This document shows positions 8,915 through 16,948 of a stretch of 35,549 nucleotides of DNA, in pieces. The stretch is from Luteitalea sp. (GTDB lineage: Bacteria; Acidobacteriota; Vicinamibacteria; Vicinamibacterales; Vicinamibacteraceae): the NCBI GenBank assembly GCA_009377495.1, contig WHTZ01000067.1:1-35549 (forward strand). The letters are read 5' to 3'. Position 1 is the first letter of the stretch; each line of letters begins with the position of its first letter. Below the pieces are notes generated by a model. That model searched no databases. It was not told the DNA's origin and saw only the letters and a program-made list of their open reading frames with translations. The translations under genes and the position numbers were made by a program.

Positions 8915-9243
8915 ATCACCCATCCCACCTCGATGCGACGTTCGCGGCGCTCGCAGATCCCACTCGCCGCGGGATTCTCGAGTCCCTCGGGCGCCGGGAT
9001 GCCTCCATCACCGATCTCGCCGCGAAGTTTGATATCACGCTCACCGGCATCAAGAAGCACGTGCAGGTGCTCGAACGGTCCGGGTTGGTGACCACGAAGA
9101 AGGTCGGACGTGTGCGGAACTGTAGCCTCGGCCGGCGTCGCCTGGAGGAGGAAGTGGCATGGATCGCGCGATACCGTCAGATGTTGGAGGCCAGACTCGA
9201 TCGGCTCGGGGAGTTCCTCGAGCGTACGAAAGGAACACGATAA
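8905..9243 (+). CDS. ArsR-family winged-helix transcriptional regulator
   Basis: A 112-residue regulator. The HTH region is clear: DATFAALADPTRRGILESL followed by ASITDLAAKFDITLTGIKKH and VQVLERSGLV. This is the ArsR subgroup usually encoded just upstream of an SRPBCC (AHSA1) gene rather than the metal-sensing group, and no Cys metal site is visible. I chose the GTG at 8905 because the only in-frame alternative, a TTG at 8869, is the -35 box, and the protein normally begins near VxYH. The mRNA may be leaderless. The stop overlaps the start of a truncated SRPBCC gene by one base, so the usual partner has been lost. Confidence 0.88.
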   Translation: MVQYHPSHLDATFAALADPTRRGILESLGRRDASITDLAAKFDITLTGIKKHVQVLERSGLVTTKKVGRVRNCSLGRRRLEEEVAWIARYRQMLEARLDRLGEFLERTKGTR

Positions 9244-9380
9244 TGAGCAGCTCACAAACGCCTACCGCCAACGCCAAGATCACTACCCCGACGGATCGCG
9301 AGATCCGGATCGAGCGGATCTTCAATGCCGTCTATCGTCCTAATACCGTGTATCGTCGACGAAAGGTAGCCGTCGGATAA
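9243..9380 (+). pseudogene. Truncated SRPBCC/AHSA1-domain gene (N-terminal stub)
   Basis: ATG 9243 shares one base with the ArsR stop. The product begins MSSSQTPTANAKITTPTDRE and IRIERIFNA, the standard start of AHSA1/SRPBCC proteins (ITTPTDREIRIERIFNAP), which normally run to about 150 residues. Here homology ends at FNA and 17 unrelated residues (VYRPNTVYRRRKVAVG) precede a stop, giving 45 residues. The lipid- or ligand-binding fold cannot form, so this is a pseudogene stub. Confidence 0.7.
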
Positions 9381-9441
9381 CCGATATCGTTCGGTTCGAC
9401 ATGGCGCTCGGGTCGCGGAGATATAGACCTGGAGGTGTTCT

Positions 9442-9720
9442 ATGGGACGCACAGTGTTGCGCGGCGCTGCAGCCGTCGCATTGATCGGACTTGGGTGGGC
9501 GGCCGGGAAGGCCCAGACGCCGCAACCGGACTTCGAGCTGATTATCAATGCTCCCGCTGGGCAAACCAGCGTCGAGTGCCTGCGTGGCTGCGAGCTGATG
9601 TGGGTAGAGCGTGGTGTGAACCCTAACGACACGCCACGGCCAACGTTCTCGTTCGGCTGCCGTGGCGCCAGCGTGGAGCGGTGCTCATCGGCCAAGATCG
9701 GGGGTTGGATCAATCCTTAG
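9442..9720 (+). CDS. Small exported cysteine-containing protein of unknown function
   Basis: A 92-residue protein with a good ribosome-binding site (GGAGG, 6 nt upstream) and a signal peptide (GRTVLRGAAAVALIGLGWAA, cleavage near KAQT). The mature part has four Cys (VECLRGCEL; SFGCRG; VERCSS) that could form two disulfides, and ends IGGWINP. I recognise the shape as a conserved hypothetical exported protein of Acidobacteriota, but know no function. It is the only intact gene among the remnants between 9243 and 10740. Confidence 0.7.
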   Translation: MGRTVLRGAAAVALIGLGWAAGKAQTPQPDFELIINAPAGQTSVECLRGCELMWVERGVNPNDTPRPTFSFGCRGASVERCSSAKIGGWINP

Positions 9721-10039
9721 CGCTTACGGCATGGGGAGCATAGGGTTGCAGTTCGTCGCGCAGGTCCGGCTGTGCCCTGATGCGGTGGACGAGCCATCGC
9801 AGGATCGATGCGAGACCATGCAGAAGCGCCATGCGCCGTCCAGAATAGCGGTGCGCGACCTCTGCTGGGCTGATGGCCTGTTCTCGCTTCAGAATAGCCT
9901 CCACCCAGTTGCCATGCTGCTCGGCACTCTCTTGCAGATGGATCTTATCCGGCCCGATTTCGGACGTGCGGATCTTCGGATCGCTCGCCTGAAACGGACG
10001 GCTCGTATCCTCCGCCGCTCCCGGGTCAGACGCGGTCAC
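9710..10039 (-). pseudogene. C-terminal remnant of a Gfo/Idh/MocA-family oxidoreductase
   Basis: The conserved piece reads KIRTSEIGPDKIHL and then HGNWVEAILKREQAISPAEV followed by AHR, matching the C-terminal domain of Gfo/Idh/MocA proteins (IGPxEIHLYxSxxHHGNWLECIRTRRxPIxxxEVGHR). The NAD-binding Rossmann half and catalytic EKP motif are absent. After AHR the sequence diverges, so the true tail is damaged too. It begins 4 bp inside the end of the AraC remnant, so unrelated gene fragments appear to have been joined here. Confidence 0.55.
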
Positions 10040-10326
10040 ACCGACATCCCCTCGACGGGAACACCCGCCTCGCTGACCAACCGGTGCCCGGCCCCATGCG
10101 GAACCAGTGCGAGATCGCCGGGTCGAAGCAGATGCGCATCCGCCCCCTCGACCTCAAGCCAGCATTGGCCGACCGTCACGACGTGAGACATCATGCAGTC
10201 TTTGAACGGCGGCAGTGCAAGCGCCCACGGTGCTATGAATTCTGAGCGGCTATAGAAGACTCCGCTCATGCGCAGGAAGTGCAGCGCTTCACCGAGTGGA
10301 TCGACTGGTCTCCAGGGATCCGGCAT
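10036..10326 (-). pseudogene. Cupin (AraC-binding-like) N-terminal fragment of an AraC-family regulator
   Basis: From ATG 10326 the product reads VDPLGEALHFLRMSGVFYSR and FIAPWALALPPFKDC, then a cupin core VTVGQCWLEVEG and LRPGDLALVPHGAGHRL. This matches the cupin_6 sensor domain that starts many AraC-family regulators (about 300 residues). It stops after about 96 residues, and no AraC HTH domain follows. It could be a free-standing cupin, but the abrupt end next to a Gfo/Idh fragment favours a truncated regulator. Confidence 0.55.
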
Positions 10327-10408
10327 GGGTGAGAGTATCGGCCTGATCAGCCAATGCGTCCACCATTCTGGACGAAAGAGCATTGATCTCGGACGTCACG
10401 GCATTGTC

Positions 10409-10645
10409 AGTTCCCTGTTGCACTGGCGCGATTCGGGCGCCTCGTACCTCCTTGCCGGCGGCGCGCTCTATCTGCTGGGCACACTGTGGGTCACGGCCTT
10501 GTTCAATGTGCCGCGGAACGACACGTTGGCTGCGGTTGATCCGACCGCTCCTGACGCGGCGGTCCTCTGGACGAGCTATCTGAGCGAGTGGACGGTGTGG
10601 AACCACGTGCGAGCGGCGGCAGCGTTTGCAGCGGCGACGCGGCGT
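10409..10645 (+). pseudogene. DUF1772 (anthrone-oxygenase-like) membrane protein fragment
   Basis: The plus-strand frame contains LLHWRDSGASYLLAGGALYL, LLGTLWVTALFNVPRND and WTSYLSEWTVWNHVRAAAAF, the second half of DUF1772 proteins (LYLVGTxxVTxxFNVPLNDALAAVDP ... YLxxWTxWNHVRTxAxxAA). The N-terminal helices are missing: upstream codons to 10268 look non-coding and overlap the AraC fragment on the other strand. The C-terminus is replaced by unrelated Arg-rich residues up to a stop at 10738. Confidence 0.6.
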
Positions 10646-10734
10646 GAGTGTCGCCTGGCACCACAGCGCTGGCGTGGCGGGGCTGCCTTCGACTCGCTCA
10701 GGCCAGGAAAGCGCCGCCCTACCTTCAGCATTTT

Positions 10735-11865
10735 TTAGGTCGGGTATCGCGGGGCTGGCGGAGGAGCCGTCGACTCACGGATGCGCAGCTCGGTGTCGAG
10801 CACGATCAGCGAGTCCGGAGGCGTGTCGGGATCGGCGCTGGCGGGGTTCAGTTTACCGAGCAGCATCTTCATGGCACGCCGGCCGATCTCATGCGTCGGC
10901 TGCGCGACCGTGGTGAGCCGTGGGCTGAAGCTCGCGGCCCACTCGAAGTCATCGAAGCCGAGCACGCTGACGCGGCCTGGGCAGGGCACGCGCAACTCGC
11001 CCGCGGCGCGCATCAGCCCAAGGGTCATCTTGTTGTTGCAGGAGAGGATGGCCGTCGGCGGCTCCGCCAGCCGCAGCAGCTCCTGGCCACCGCGATAGCC
11101 ACTGTCGAGTTGGAAGTCGCCGCGGCGGAAATACTCTTCGCGCACCGGGAGGTGCGCTTCCTGCATGGCCTTCCGGAACCCTTCGACGCGGTCCACGCCA
11201 CTCGAGAGGCGCAAGTCGCCGGCAACGATGGCCACTCGCGTGTGTCCGAGGTCGATCAGGTGTCGCGTGGCGTCGTAGGCGCCCTGCACATTGTTGGACA
11301 CCACCGCTCCGCGCGTGAAGCCGACCGGCACGCGGTCGATGAACACGAGCGGAAAGCGGCGTCGAATCAGGCCGTCGTATGCGGAGGAGGAATCGGTGCA
11401 GGCGAGGATGGCGCCGTCCACCCGTCTGGAGAACAGCGTGCTCAACTGTGTCTGCTCGCGCTCGGTGGAGCCACCGGAATTGCAAAGGATCAGCGAGTAG
11501 CCATGCTGTAGCGCTTCCGTTTCGATGCCGTGCACGACCTCGAGAAAGAACTGGTTGCTGATGTCGGGGACGACCATGCCGATGACCTGCGTCCGGCCGA
11601 TCTTGAGGCTGCGCGCAATCTGGTCGGGATGATAGTCCAACGCGGCCATCGCCTCTCGCACGCGTGCCCGGCGCTCCTCGCTGACACCGTCCTTGTCGTT
11701 CACAACGGCCGAGACCGTCGCCGGTGACACGCCGGCGAGACGAGCGACATCGACCATGGTCAGCGGCCGCGCTGATGTCGTCGCGAGAAAAGGGGACAGG
11801 CCCCTTTTTCGACGGCGTTTAGTTCCCGAAAAAGGGGCCTGTCCCCTTTTCTCGCGGCTTGACAT
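10735..11865 (-). CDS. LacI-family transcriptional regulator
   Basis: From ATG 11865 this is a 376-residue regulator. The LacI HTH is TMVDVARLAGVSPATVSAVV with hinge region DQIARSLKIGRTQVIGMVVP, followed by a periplasmic-binding-protein-like sugar domain (DISNQFFLEVVHGIE, ISCNNKMTLGLMRAAGEL, VSVLGFDDFEWA). Two starts are possible: 11757, directly at the HTH but without a Shine-Dalgarno, and 11865, which has AGGA 10 nt upstream and lies just after an AAACGTTT operator. With 11865 the protein begins MSSR and then carries 28 extra residues encoded by a perfect inverted repeat before RPLTMVDV. It is divergent from a TonB receptor and probably controls that receptor plus the genes to 18121. Confidence 0.88.
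   Translation of the reverse strand: MSSREKRGQAPFSGTKRRRKRGLSPFLATTSARPLTMVDVARLAGVSPATVSAVVNDKDGVSEERRARVREAMAALDYHPDQIARSLKIGRTQVIGMVVPDISNQFFLEVVHGIETEALQHGYSLILCNSGGSTEREQTQLSTLFSRRVDGAILACTDSSSAYDGLIRRRFPLVFIDRVPVGFTRGAVVSNNVQGAYDATRHLIDLGHTRVAIVAGDLRLSSGVDRVEGFRKAMQEAHLPVREEYFRRGDFQLDSGYRGGQELLRLAEPPTAILSCNNKMTLGLMRAAGELRVPCPGRVSVLGFDDFEWAASFSPRLTTVAQPTHEIGRRAMKMLLGKLNPASADPDTPPDSLIVLDTELRIRESTAPPPAPRYPT
11782..11856. repeat. Perfect 30-bp inverted repeat (REP-like hairpin) inside the lacI-type gene
   Basis: The arms 11782-11811 and 11827-11856 are exact reverse complements, separated by 15 nt. The core is GGGGACAGG...CCTGTCCCC, a motif family seen as REP/RAYT-associated palindromes in many bacteria. 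It lies in the N-terminal reading frame of the LacI-type gene. A related half-element occurs near 15910-15925 and another near 379. Confidence 0.9.
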
Positions 11866-11884
11866 CACGTCGCATCCTGGTGTA

Positions 11885-11897
11885 TCAAACGTTTCGA
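11885..11897. promoter_or_regulatory. LacI-type operator upstream of the lacI-like gene
   Basis: TCAAACGTTTCGA is a near-palindrome around AAACGTTT, the core usual for LacI-family operators. It lies 20 bp upstream of the ATG at 11865, so the regulator probably represses itself. Confidence 0.6.
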
Positions 11898-11997
11898 CAC
11901 TATCACAGGAAGAAGGGACAGCGCCAGAAGAGACCGCCGCAAAACACGGCCTGATTGTGCGGAGATCTGCCTTCGTCCTCGTCACGATGTTTCGCTC

Positions 11998-12009
11998 TGA
12001 AACGTTTCA
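11998..12009. promoter_or_regulatory. LacI-type operator upstream of the TonB receptor
   Basis: TGAAACGTTTCA is a perfect 12-bp palindrome ending 12 bp before the receptor ATG at 12022. It shares the AAACGTTT core with the site at 11885-11897, so one regulator probably controls both divergent transcripts. Confidence 0.7.
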
Positions 12010-12021
12010 AAAAGGCGCGTT

Positions 12022-15000
12022 ATGAGACGGCTGACGCTCGCATCGCTGGCGGTGATCTTCCTGCACGCAACAATCGCCCTCGCTCAAAGTGACCGAGGCG
12101 CGATTACCGGGCTCGTCGTCGATCAGCAGGATCGGGTCATTCCTGGAGCCGCCGTGGCACTGATCAATACCGAAACAAACGTGCCCAGCGCCGCGACGAC
12201 CGACGAGTCAGGGAGCTTCCACTTCCCGTCGCTGATCGTGGGGACCTACGAGCTCTCGGTTGAGCTGAGCGGGTTCAAGACGTCCGTCCAGCAGGTGTCG
12301 GTCGAAGTCGGACGCAGCGTCGCGCTGACGGTCACTCTCACTCCGGGGGACATCGCGGAAACGGTCACGGTCGAAGCCGCCCCGCTCGCGCTCGATACGA
12401 CGACCTCGGACACCGGGACGACGGTGACGCGCCGGCAGATCCTCGACCTGCCCGTGCCGCTGACCGGCGCCATGCGAAATCCACTGAACTTCGTCGTGCT
12501 CACGCCGGGCGTCAGCGGGTCGATTCCGGGCGCCGTCCCCGACCTGCGTCTCAACATCAGCGGCGCGCCCGCCGCATCCGCCGAGGTCTTCGTCGACGGC
12601 GTCCCGTTTGCCGACACGAGCTCGTCCGGCAACGTCTCAACCAATCATCCAGCGCTCGAGTCCATCGGCGAGTTCAAGATCAGTAACAACAACTACTCCG
12701 CGGAGTACGGGTTGGCGACCGGCATCGTCTCGTTCACGCTACGCTCCGGGACGAATCAGTTTCGCGGCAACGTCTTCGAGTATCTGCAGAACGACGCGCT
12801 CAACGCTCAGGACTTTCCGAGCAAGGCTCGAGGCGAGCCCCAGGCGCCGCTGAAGCAGAACGAGTACGGCTTCACGCTCGGCGGCCCCCTCTGGTTGCCG
12901 AGAGGGCTCGGCCCGCTCTCATACGATGGACACGACCGGACGTTTTTCTTCACGAGCTACTCGGGATTCAAGTTCCGTCCGAGCGCCAACAATCCGAACC
13001 TGACCACAATCCCAAACCGCTTTCGAGAGGGGGACTTCTCGCAGTTGCTCGGGTCGCAGCTCCACGTGCCCAACCCAAACAACCCATCGCAGCTACTCCC
13101 GCTCGTCGACCCTGCGGGGCGCCCGGTGTTCGAGGGCGGCATCTACGATCCGACCGAGTCCCGCACGGTCATCGGTCCCGATGGACAGGCGTATCAAATC
13201 CGCGATCCGTTCCCGGGTAACATCATTCCTCCCAACTACGCGGGGCTCAGCGCTGCGTCGCAACGGATCATGCAGGACTTCCCGCAGGCGCAGACCGACG
13301 CGGTCTTCAACAACTTCTTCCGGCAGACGCGCGAAGTGAACGATGAGGAGCGCTTCGTCGTGAAGATCGATCACAACATCAGTCCGCTTCAAAGGCTTTC
13401 GGGAAGCCTCTCCCTGGGGAGCAGCCGAGAGTCGAACATCGGGACGCTCAACGAGCTGGACGCGATCGAGAACGACGCGCCCTCGTGGCAGGTGCGCTTG
13501 GCGCACACGAAGACATTCTCGCCGAACCTCCTCAACACCTTCGTGTTCGGTTTTCTGCGCGATCGCTTCACCCAGGGGCCTATCCTCCCCGGCCCGCCGT
13601 TGAGCGAGCTCGGGTTCGAAGGCATCGATCTGCCATCAGGCGCGCCCTATCCGGCCATTGGCCTCCGCAATCAGAACGGGATCGGTGGGACGACGTTCTC
13701 ACTGGTCGCGCAGAACCGGTTCGTCTTGAGCAACGTCACGACCTGGGTCCGCGGGTCGCATACGTTGAAGCTCGGCGGCGAGCTCCGGCGGCTGCAGCGC
13801 AATGACCAGAGCGCCAACGCTGGCCGGTTCGCGTTCGAGCCCACGCAGACGGCGCTTGGCGGCGTCGGCTTCGTGAATACCGCGCAAGGGCCCGTCGGCG
13901 TATCCATCCCGACGGCGACGACCGGCAATTCTGTCGCGAGCTTCTTGTTTGGTGCGGTCGATTTCTCGCGCTTCGACATCGGCGCAACCACGGCGGGGTA
14001 TCGATGGCTCACGGCGAGCGGGTTCGTCCAGGACGATTGGCGGGTCACGCGGAACTTGACGCTGAATCTCGGATTTCGCTACGACGTCTCGGTGCCGCGC
14101 ACGGAAGTGTTCGGGCGCGTCTCGACCGTCGATCCGGAGCTGCCGAACCCAGCGGCGGGAGGGCTGCCGGGCGCCTACACGTTCTATGGCGACGGGGAGG
14201 GACGCAATGGCCGGAAGAGGATTGGCGACATCGATTGGAAAGGGTTCCAGCCCCGCATTGGATTCGCCTACACACCGAATGCGGAGCGTGGTCTCCTAGG
14301 CCGGCTGTTCGGCGACGAGCGCTCGGTGCTGCGCGGCAGCTTCGCCATCACGAGGCCGCTCGGGAACGACAACCTGACGAACGGGATCGCCGGCGGCCTC
14401 TACGCGGCCGGATTCAACGGCGTGGCGACCGTGAATCGGCCGGGCGACGTGCTCGGTTCAGCGGCCTACTTCTGGGACGACCCCTATCCCGGGTTCCAGC
14501 AGCCGCCCATCACCGATCCGGGCTTGCTCATCGGCAATGCCAATCCGGCGCTCATCAGCCCGGAGGCGGGTAAGATGCCGACGCAGATCAACTGGTCGTT
14601 CGAGCTGCAGCGAGAGCTGCCGGGCGGCTTCCTGGCGAGCGCGGCCTATGTGGGCACGCACATCTATCAGGTGGGCCTGTGGCAAAAGCCGAACCAGATT
14701 GCTCCCGACGTCGCCGAGCAGTATCGCGGTGCCGCGGAGAGCGCTGGTCTTCCGCTGAACGAGTTCCTGAACCTGCCAATCGGCGATCCGCGCGTCGTGG
14801 CCTCGGGTCTCAGGCCACCGTTCGACACCTTCGGCGATCTGTTCGGCGAAGGCGCGACGGCGGGGCAAGCGCTCCGGCCGTTCCCGCAGTACGGAAACAT
14901 CGACAACGTCATGCAACCGGTTGGCAGCGCGTCGTACAACGGCCTGCTGACGAAGGTGCAGAAGCGTTTCTCGAACGGGCTGACGATGCTGCTGTCGTAT

Positions 15001-15792
15001 ACGTTCTCGAAGACGCTCGGCACGGTGGACTCCTTCCAGGGCGCCTTCGCCGGCGCGCAGAACGCCCAGTTTGCCAGGTCGTTCCAGCAGGACTTCTACG
15101 ACCTCCGCAGTGAGCGCTCCGTCACCAGCTCCGACATCCCGCACGTCCTCGCCTTGAGCTACACGTACGAGCTGCCGTTTGGTCCGGGCAAGCCGCTGCT
15201 CGATCGTGGCGGAATCGTCGGCAAGCTGGTCGGAGGGTGGCAGGTCAGCGCCATTCATCTGTATCAGAGCGGGCGTCCGTTGTTCCTGGAATACCAGGCG
15301 TTCGGCGCGAGCAATCCGCATCGCGCGAACGATGGCTTCAGCTTCCGCCCGAACCTCGTCTCTGGCGTTCCATTGATCAATCCGTCGTTCGACCGGCGTT
15401 GCGCTGGTCCGCTGCCTGACACGGCTGGACGTGAGCCGTGCCAGTTCTACATCAACCCCGCCGCTTTCGTCGCGCCGCCCGCCGGCGAGTTCGGCAACGC
15501 GCCGAAGTTCTTCGACGAGCTCCGGGCGCGGCCGTACTACAACGACGACCTGTCGATCTCCAAGCGCACGCAAATCACGGACCGCGTGGTGCTGCACTTC
15601 CAGGCGAGCGCGTTCAACCTGCTGAATCGCGTGGTGCTCGGAACCGGCGGGTCGCAGATGACCATCTTCAACCTGGCACCGCAGGACCTCAGCCCTGAAT
15701 CGCTGGAGAGCTCGAATACGCCGTTCGGCATCTTCACGGCGCAGCAGAATGCGCCACGACGCGTGCAACTGGGGTTGAAGCTGGAATTCTGA
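12022..15792 (+). CDS. Oar-like TonB-dependent receptor with N-terminal carboxypeptidase-regulatory-like domain
   Basis: A 1,256-residue outer-membrane protein. A signal peptide (to about residue 22, ATIALAQ) is followed by a carboxypeptidase-regulatory-like beta-sandwich at about 25-110 (GAITGLVVDQQDRVIPGAAV, GTYELSVELSGFKT). Next comes a plug region (ETVTVEAAPLALDTTTSDTG, FVDGVPFADTSSSGN, EFKISNNNYSAEYGLATGIV) and a very long barrel ending RVQLGLKLEF. No TonB box was identified. This architecture is typical of Acidobacteriota receptors used for oligosaccharide uptake, in the role of SusC. The LacI operator upstream and the downstream GH172 gene suggest sugar import, but the substrate is unknown. 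Its Shine-Dalgarno is weak (AAAAAGG). Confidence 0.93.
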   Translation: MRRLTLASLAVIFLHATIALAQSDRGAITGLVVDQQDRVIPGAAVALINTETNVPSAATTDESGSFHFPSLIVGTYELSVELSGFKTSVQQVSVEVGRSVALTVTLTPGDIAETVTVEAAPLALDTTTSDTGTTVTRRQILDLPVPLTGAMRNPLNFVVLTPGVSGSIPGAVPDLRLNISGAPAASAEVFVDGVPFADTSSSGNVSTNHPALESIGEFKISNNNYSAEYGLATGIVSFTLRSGTNQFRGNVFEYLQNDALNAQDFPSKARGEPQAPLKQNEYGFTLGGPLWLPRGLGPLSYDGHDRTFFFTSYSGFKFRPSANNPNLTTIPNRFREGDFSQLLGSQLHVPNPNNPSQLLPLVDPAGRPVFEGGIYDPTESRTVIGPDGQAYQIRDPFPGNIIPPNYAGLSAASQRIMQDFPQAQTDAVFNNFFRQTREVNDEERFVVKIDHNISPLQRLSGSLSLGSSRESNIGTLNELDAIENDAPSWQVRLAHTKTFSPNLLNTFVFGFLRDRFTQGPILPGPPLSELGFEGIDLPSGAPYPAIGLRNQNGIGGTTFSLVAQNRFVLSNVTTWVRGSHTLKLGGELRRLQRNDQSANAGRFAFEPTQTALGGVGFVNTAQGPVGVSIPTATTGNSVASFLFGAVDFSRFDIGATTAGYRWLTASGFVQDDWRVTRNLTLNLGFRYDVSVPRTEVFGRVSTVDPELPNPAAGGLPGAYTFYGDGEGRNGRKRIGDIDWKGFQPRIGFAYTPNAERGLLGRLFGDERSVLRGSFAITRPLGNDNLTNGIAGGLYAAGFNGVATVNRPGDVLGSAAYFWDDPYPGFQQPPITDPGLLIGNANPALISPEAGKMPTQINWSFELQRELPGGFLASAAYVGTHIYQVGLWQKPNQIAPDVAEQYRGAAESAGLPLNEFLNLPIGDPRVVASGLRPPFDTFGDLFGEGATAGQALRPFPQYGNIDNVMQPVGSASYNGLLTKVQKRFSNGLTMLLSYTFSKTLGTVDSFQGAFAGAQNAQFARSFQQDFYDLRSERSVTSSDIPHVLALSYTYELPFGPGKPLLDRGGIVGKLVGGWQVSAIHLYQSGRPLFLEYQAFGASNPHRANDGFSFRPNLVSGVPLINPSFDRRCAGPLPDTAGREPCQFYINPAAFVAPPAGEFGNAPKFFDELRARPYYNDDLSISKRTQITDRVVLHFQASAFNLLNRVVLGTGGSQMTIFNLAPQDLSPESLESSNTPFGIFTAQQNAPRRVQLGLKLEF

Positions 15793-15793
15793 C

Positions 15794-15855
15794 GGCCGCC
15801 TCGGCGAGGCGGCCCTACCACCGTCGACGGTCGGCTCGGCGAGGCGGCCCTACCA
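15794..15855. repeat. Two REP-like GC-rich palindromic repeats
   Basis: A 21-bp unit (CTCGGCGAGGCGGCCCTACCA) occurs at 15800-15820 and again at 15835-15855. The first copy belongs to the near-palindrome GGCCGCC-N7-GGCGGCC (15794-15814). It sits between the receptor stop and the next start, where it could form a terminator-like hairpin. Such GGCCGCC repeats are a known type of intergenic repeat in this group. Confidence 0.75.
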
Positions 15856-15874
15856 TAGACCCCAGAACCTGGAA

Positions 15875-16939
15875 ATGAATCGGGCATCTTCTTACATCTT
15901 TCGTAAAACGAGGGCTGTCCCCATTTCGCTCGTCGTCTCGCTGGTGGTTGTGTCGCTCGTGGGAGCCGAGGACGATGGCTGGCTCCGTCCCAAGGCGGCG
16001 GACGACGCGCTAATCTGGGGACGCCGTGACGGCTTGATCTTCGGTCTGCCCTCACCCGGGGGGCTGCGGGGTCCGCGTGGGCTGATTCGTGTTGGCGTGC
16101 TGGGGAAGGACGGCCAACCGGAGCTGATCAATTTCATCGCGATCGAGCCTGTCGTGAAGGGCGTGGGCACGCGCCAGAGCCGCATGGCGTTCAGCGAGCT
16201 CGAGATGAGCAAGTTGGACCCGAGGCGGCGCGGCAAGCGACTCTGGACGGAGCAGTGGGCGGGCGAGCTCACGACGCTACCGGCCAGGCCGGAGCCGATC
16301 CAGCAGCTTAGCGTGCGGATCGAGGTGGAGCGGTTCACGGCAAACGGCGCTCACGTGTTCGTCACCGCGCGCATGTCGAGCGACCGCCCGCAAGAGCTGC
16401 AGTTGGCGGTACGCCACCACGACGACAGCGTGCCCATCGAAGAGCTAACGGTGACGGCAACGATGGGCAACTACGAACGATTGCGACAATTGTGGCTGCG
16501 CGACCGCCTTGTCGACAGCCGCGAGCTCTACGCCGAGTATACCGGTGACGGCTTCATCGATCGCGAGAACTATCCGCGTGACGAGATGCTGACCTATGGC
16601 GATGGTGATGCGTTGGTGCTCGCGACGACAAATGAAGAGGAGCCGGCCAGCGTGAAGGTGCCGGCCAAGCCGTGGTGGACGTACACGTCCATCAAACTGA
16701 CGCAGTACTGGCGCGTGCCGGCATGGCACATCCAGCCAGATCTCCGCGTCAAGGTCAACGGTCGCCGCGTGTACTGGAATTCAACCGACCCCATTCCCGG
16801 CGGCCCGTCATTCGAGAACTTCGAAGTGCGTCAGCGATACGTGCCAGACCAGATGTTCATCTTCGGGCTCACGCCCACCTCGCCGCGGGACTTCGTCCCG
16901 GCCATCTCCGGGCTGGCGCCGCGGACGCAGGAACGATAA
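15875..16939 (+). CDS. Exported protein of unknown function linked to a GH172-type gene
   Basis: A 354-residue protein with a hydrophobic N-terminal segment (VPISLVVSLVVVSLVGAEDD) consistent with a signal peptide. The mature part is beta-rich with many conserved-looking aromatic blocks (IWGRRDGLIFGLPSPGG, RGPRGLIRVGVL, NFIAIEPVVKG, WWTYTSIKLTQYWRVP, FENFEVRQRYVP, FGLTPTSP). I know proteins of this appearance as conserved hypotheticals beside DUF2961/GH172 genes in Acidobacteriota and Planctomycetes, but no function is established. The GH172 ATG is 9 bp after this stop, so the two are an operon. It may be a non-catalytic carbohydrate-binding partner; that is inference. Confidence 0.75.
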   Translation: MNRASSYIFRKTRAVPISLVVSLVVVSLVGAEDDGWLRPKAADDALIWGRRDGLIFGLPSPGGLRGPRGLIRVGVLGKDGQPELINFIAIEPVVKGVGTRQSRMAFSELEMSKLDPRRRGKRLWTEQWAGELTTLPARPEPIQQLSVRIEVERFTANGAHVFVTARMSSDRPQELQLAVRHHDDSVPIEELTVTATMGNYERLRQLWLRDRLVDSRELYAEYTGDGFIDRENYPRDEMLTYGDGDALVLATTNEEEPASVKVPAKPWWTYTSIKLTQYWRVPAWHIQPDLRVKVNGRRVYWNSTDPIPGGPSFENFEVRQRYVPDQMFIFGLTPTSPRDFVPAISGLAPRTQER

Positions 16940-16948
16940 GGAGCTTAC

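Noticed and set aside
14458..15768. 436-codon minus-strand open frame inside the TonB receptor
   Set aside because: Composition is that of antisense shadow (Arg, Leu, Ala, Gln rich), while the plus-strand frame is a clear receptor barrel.
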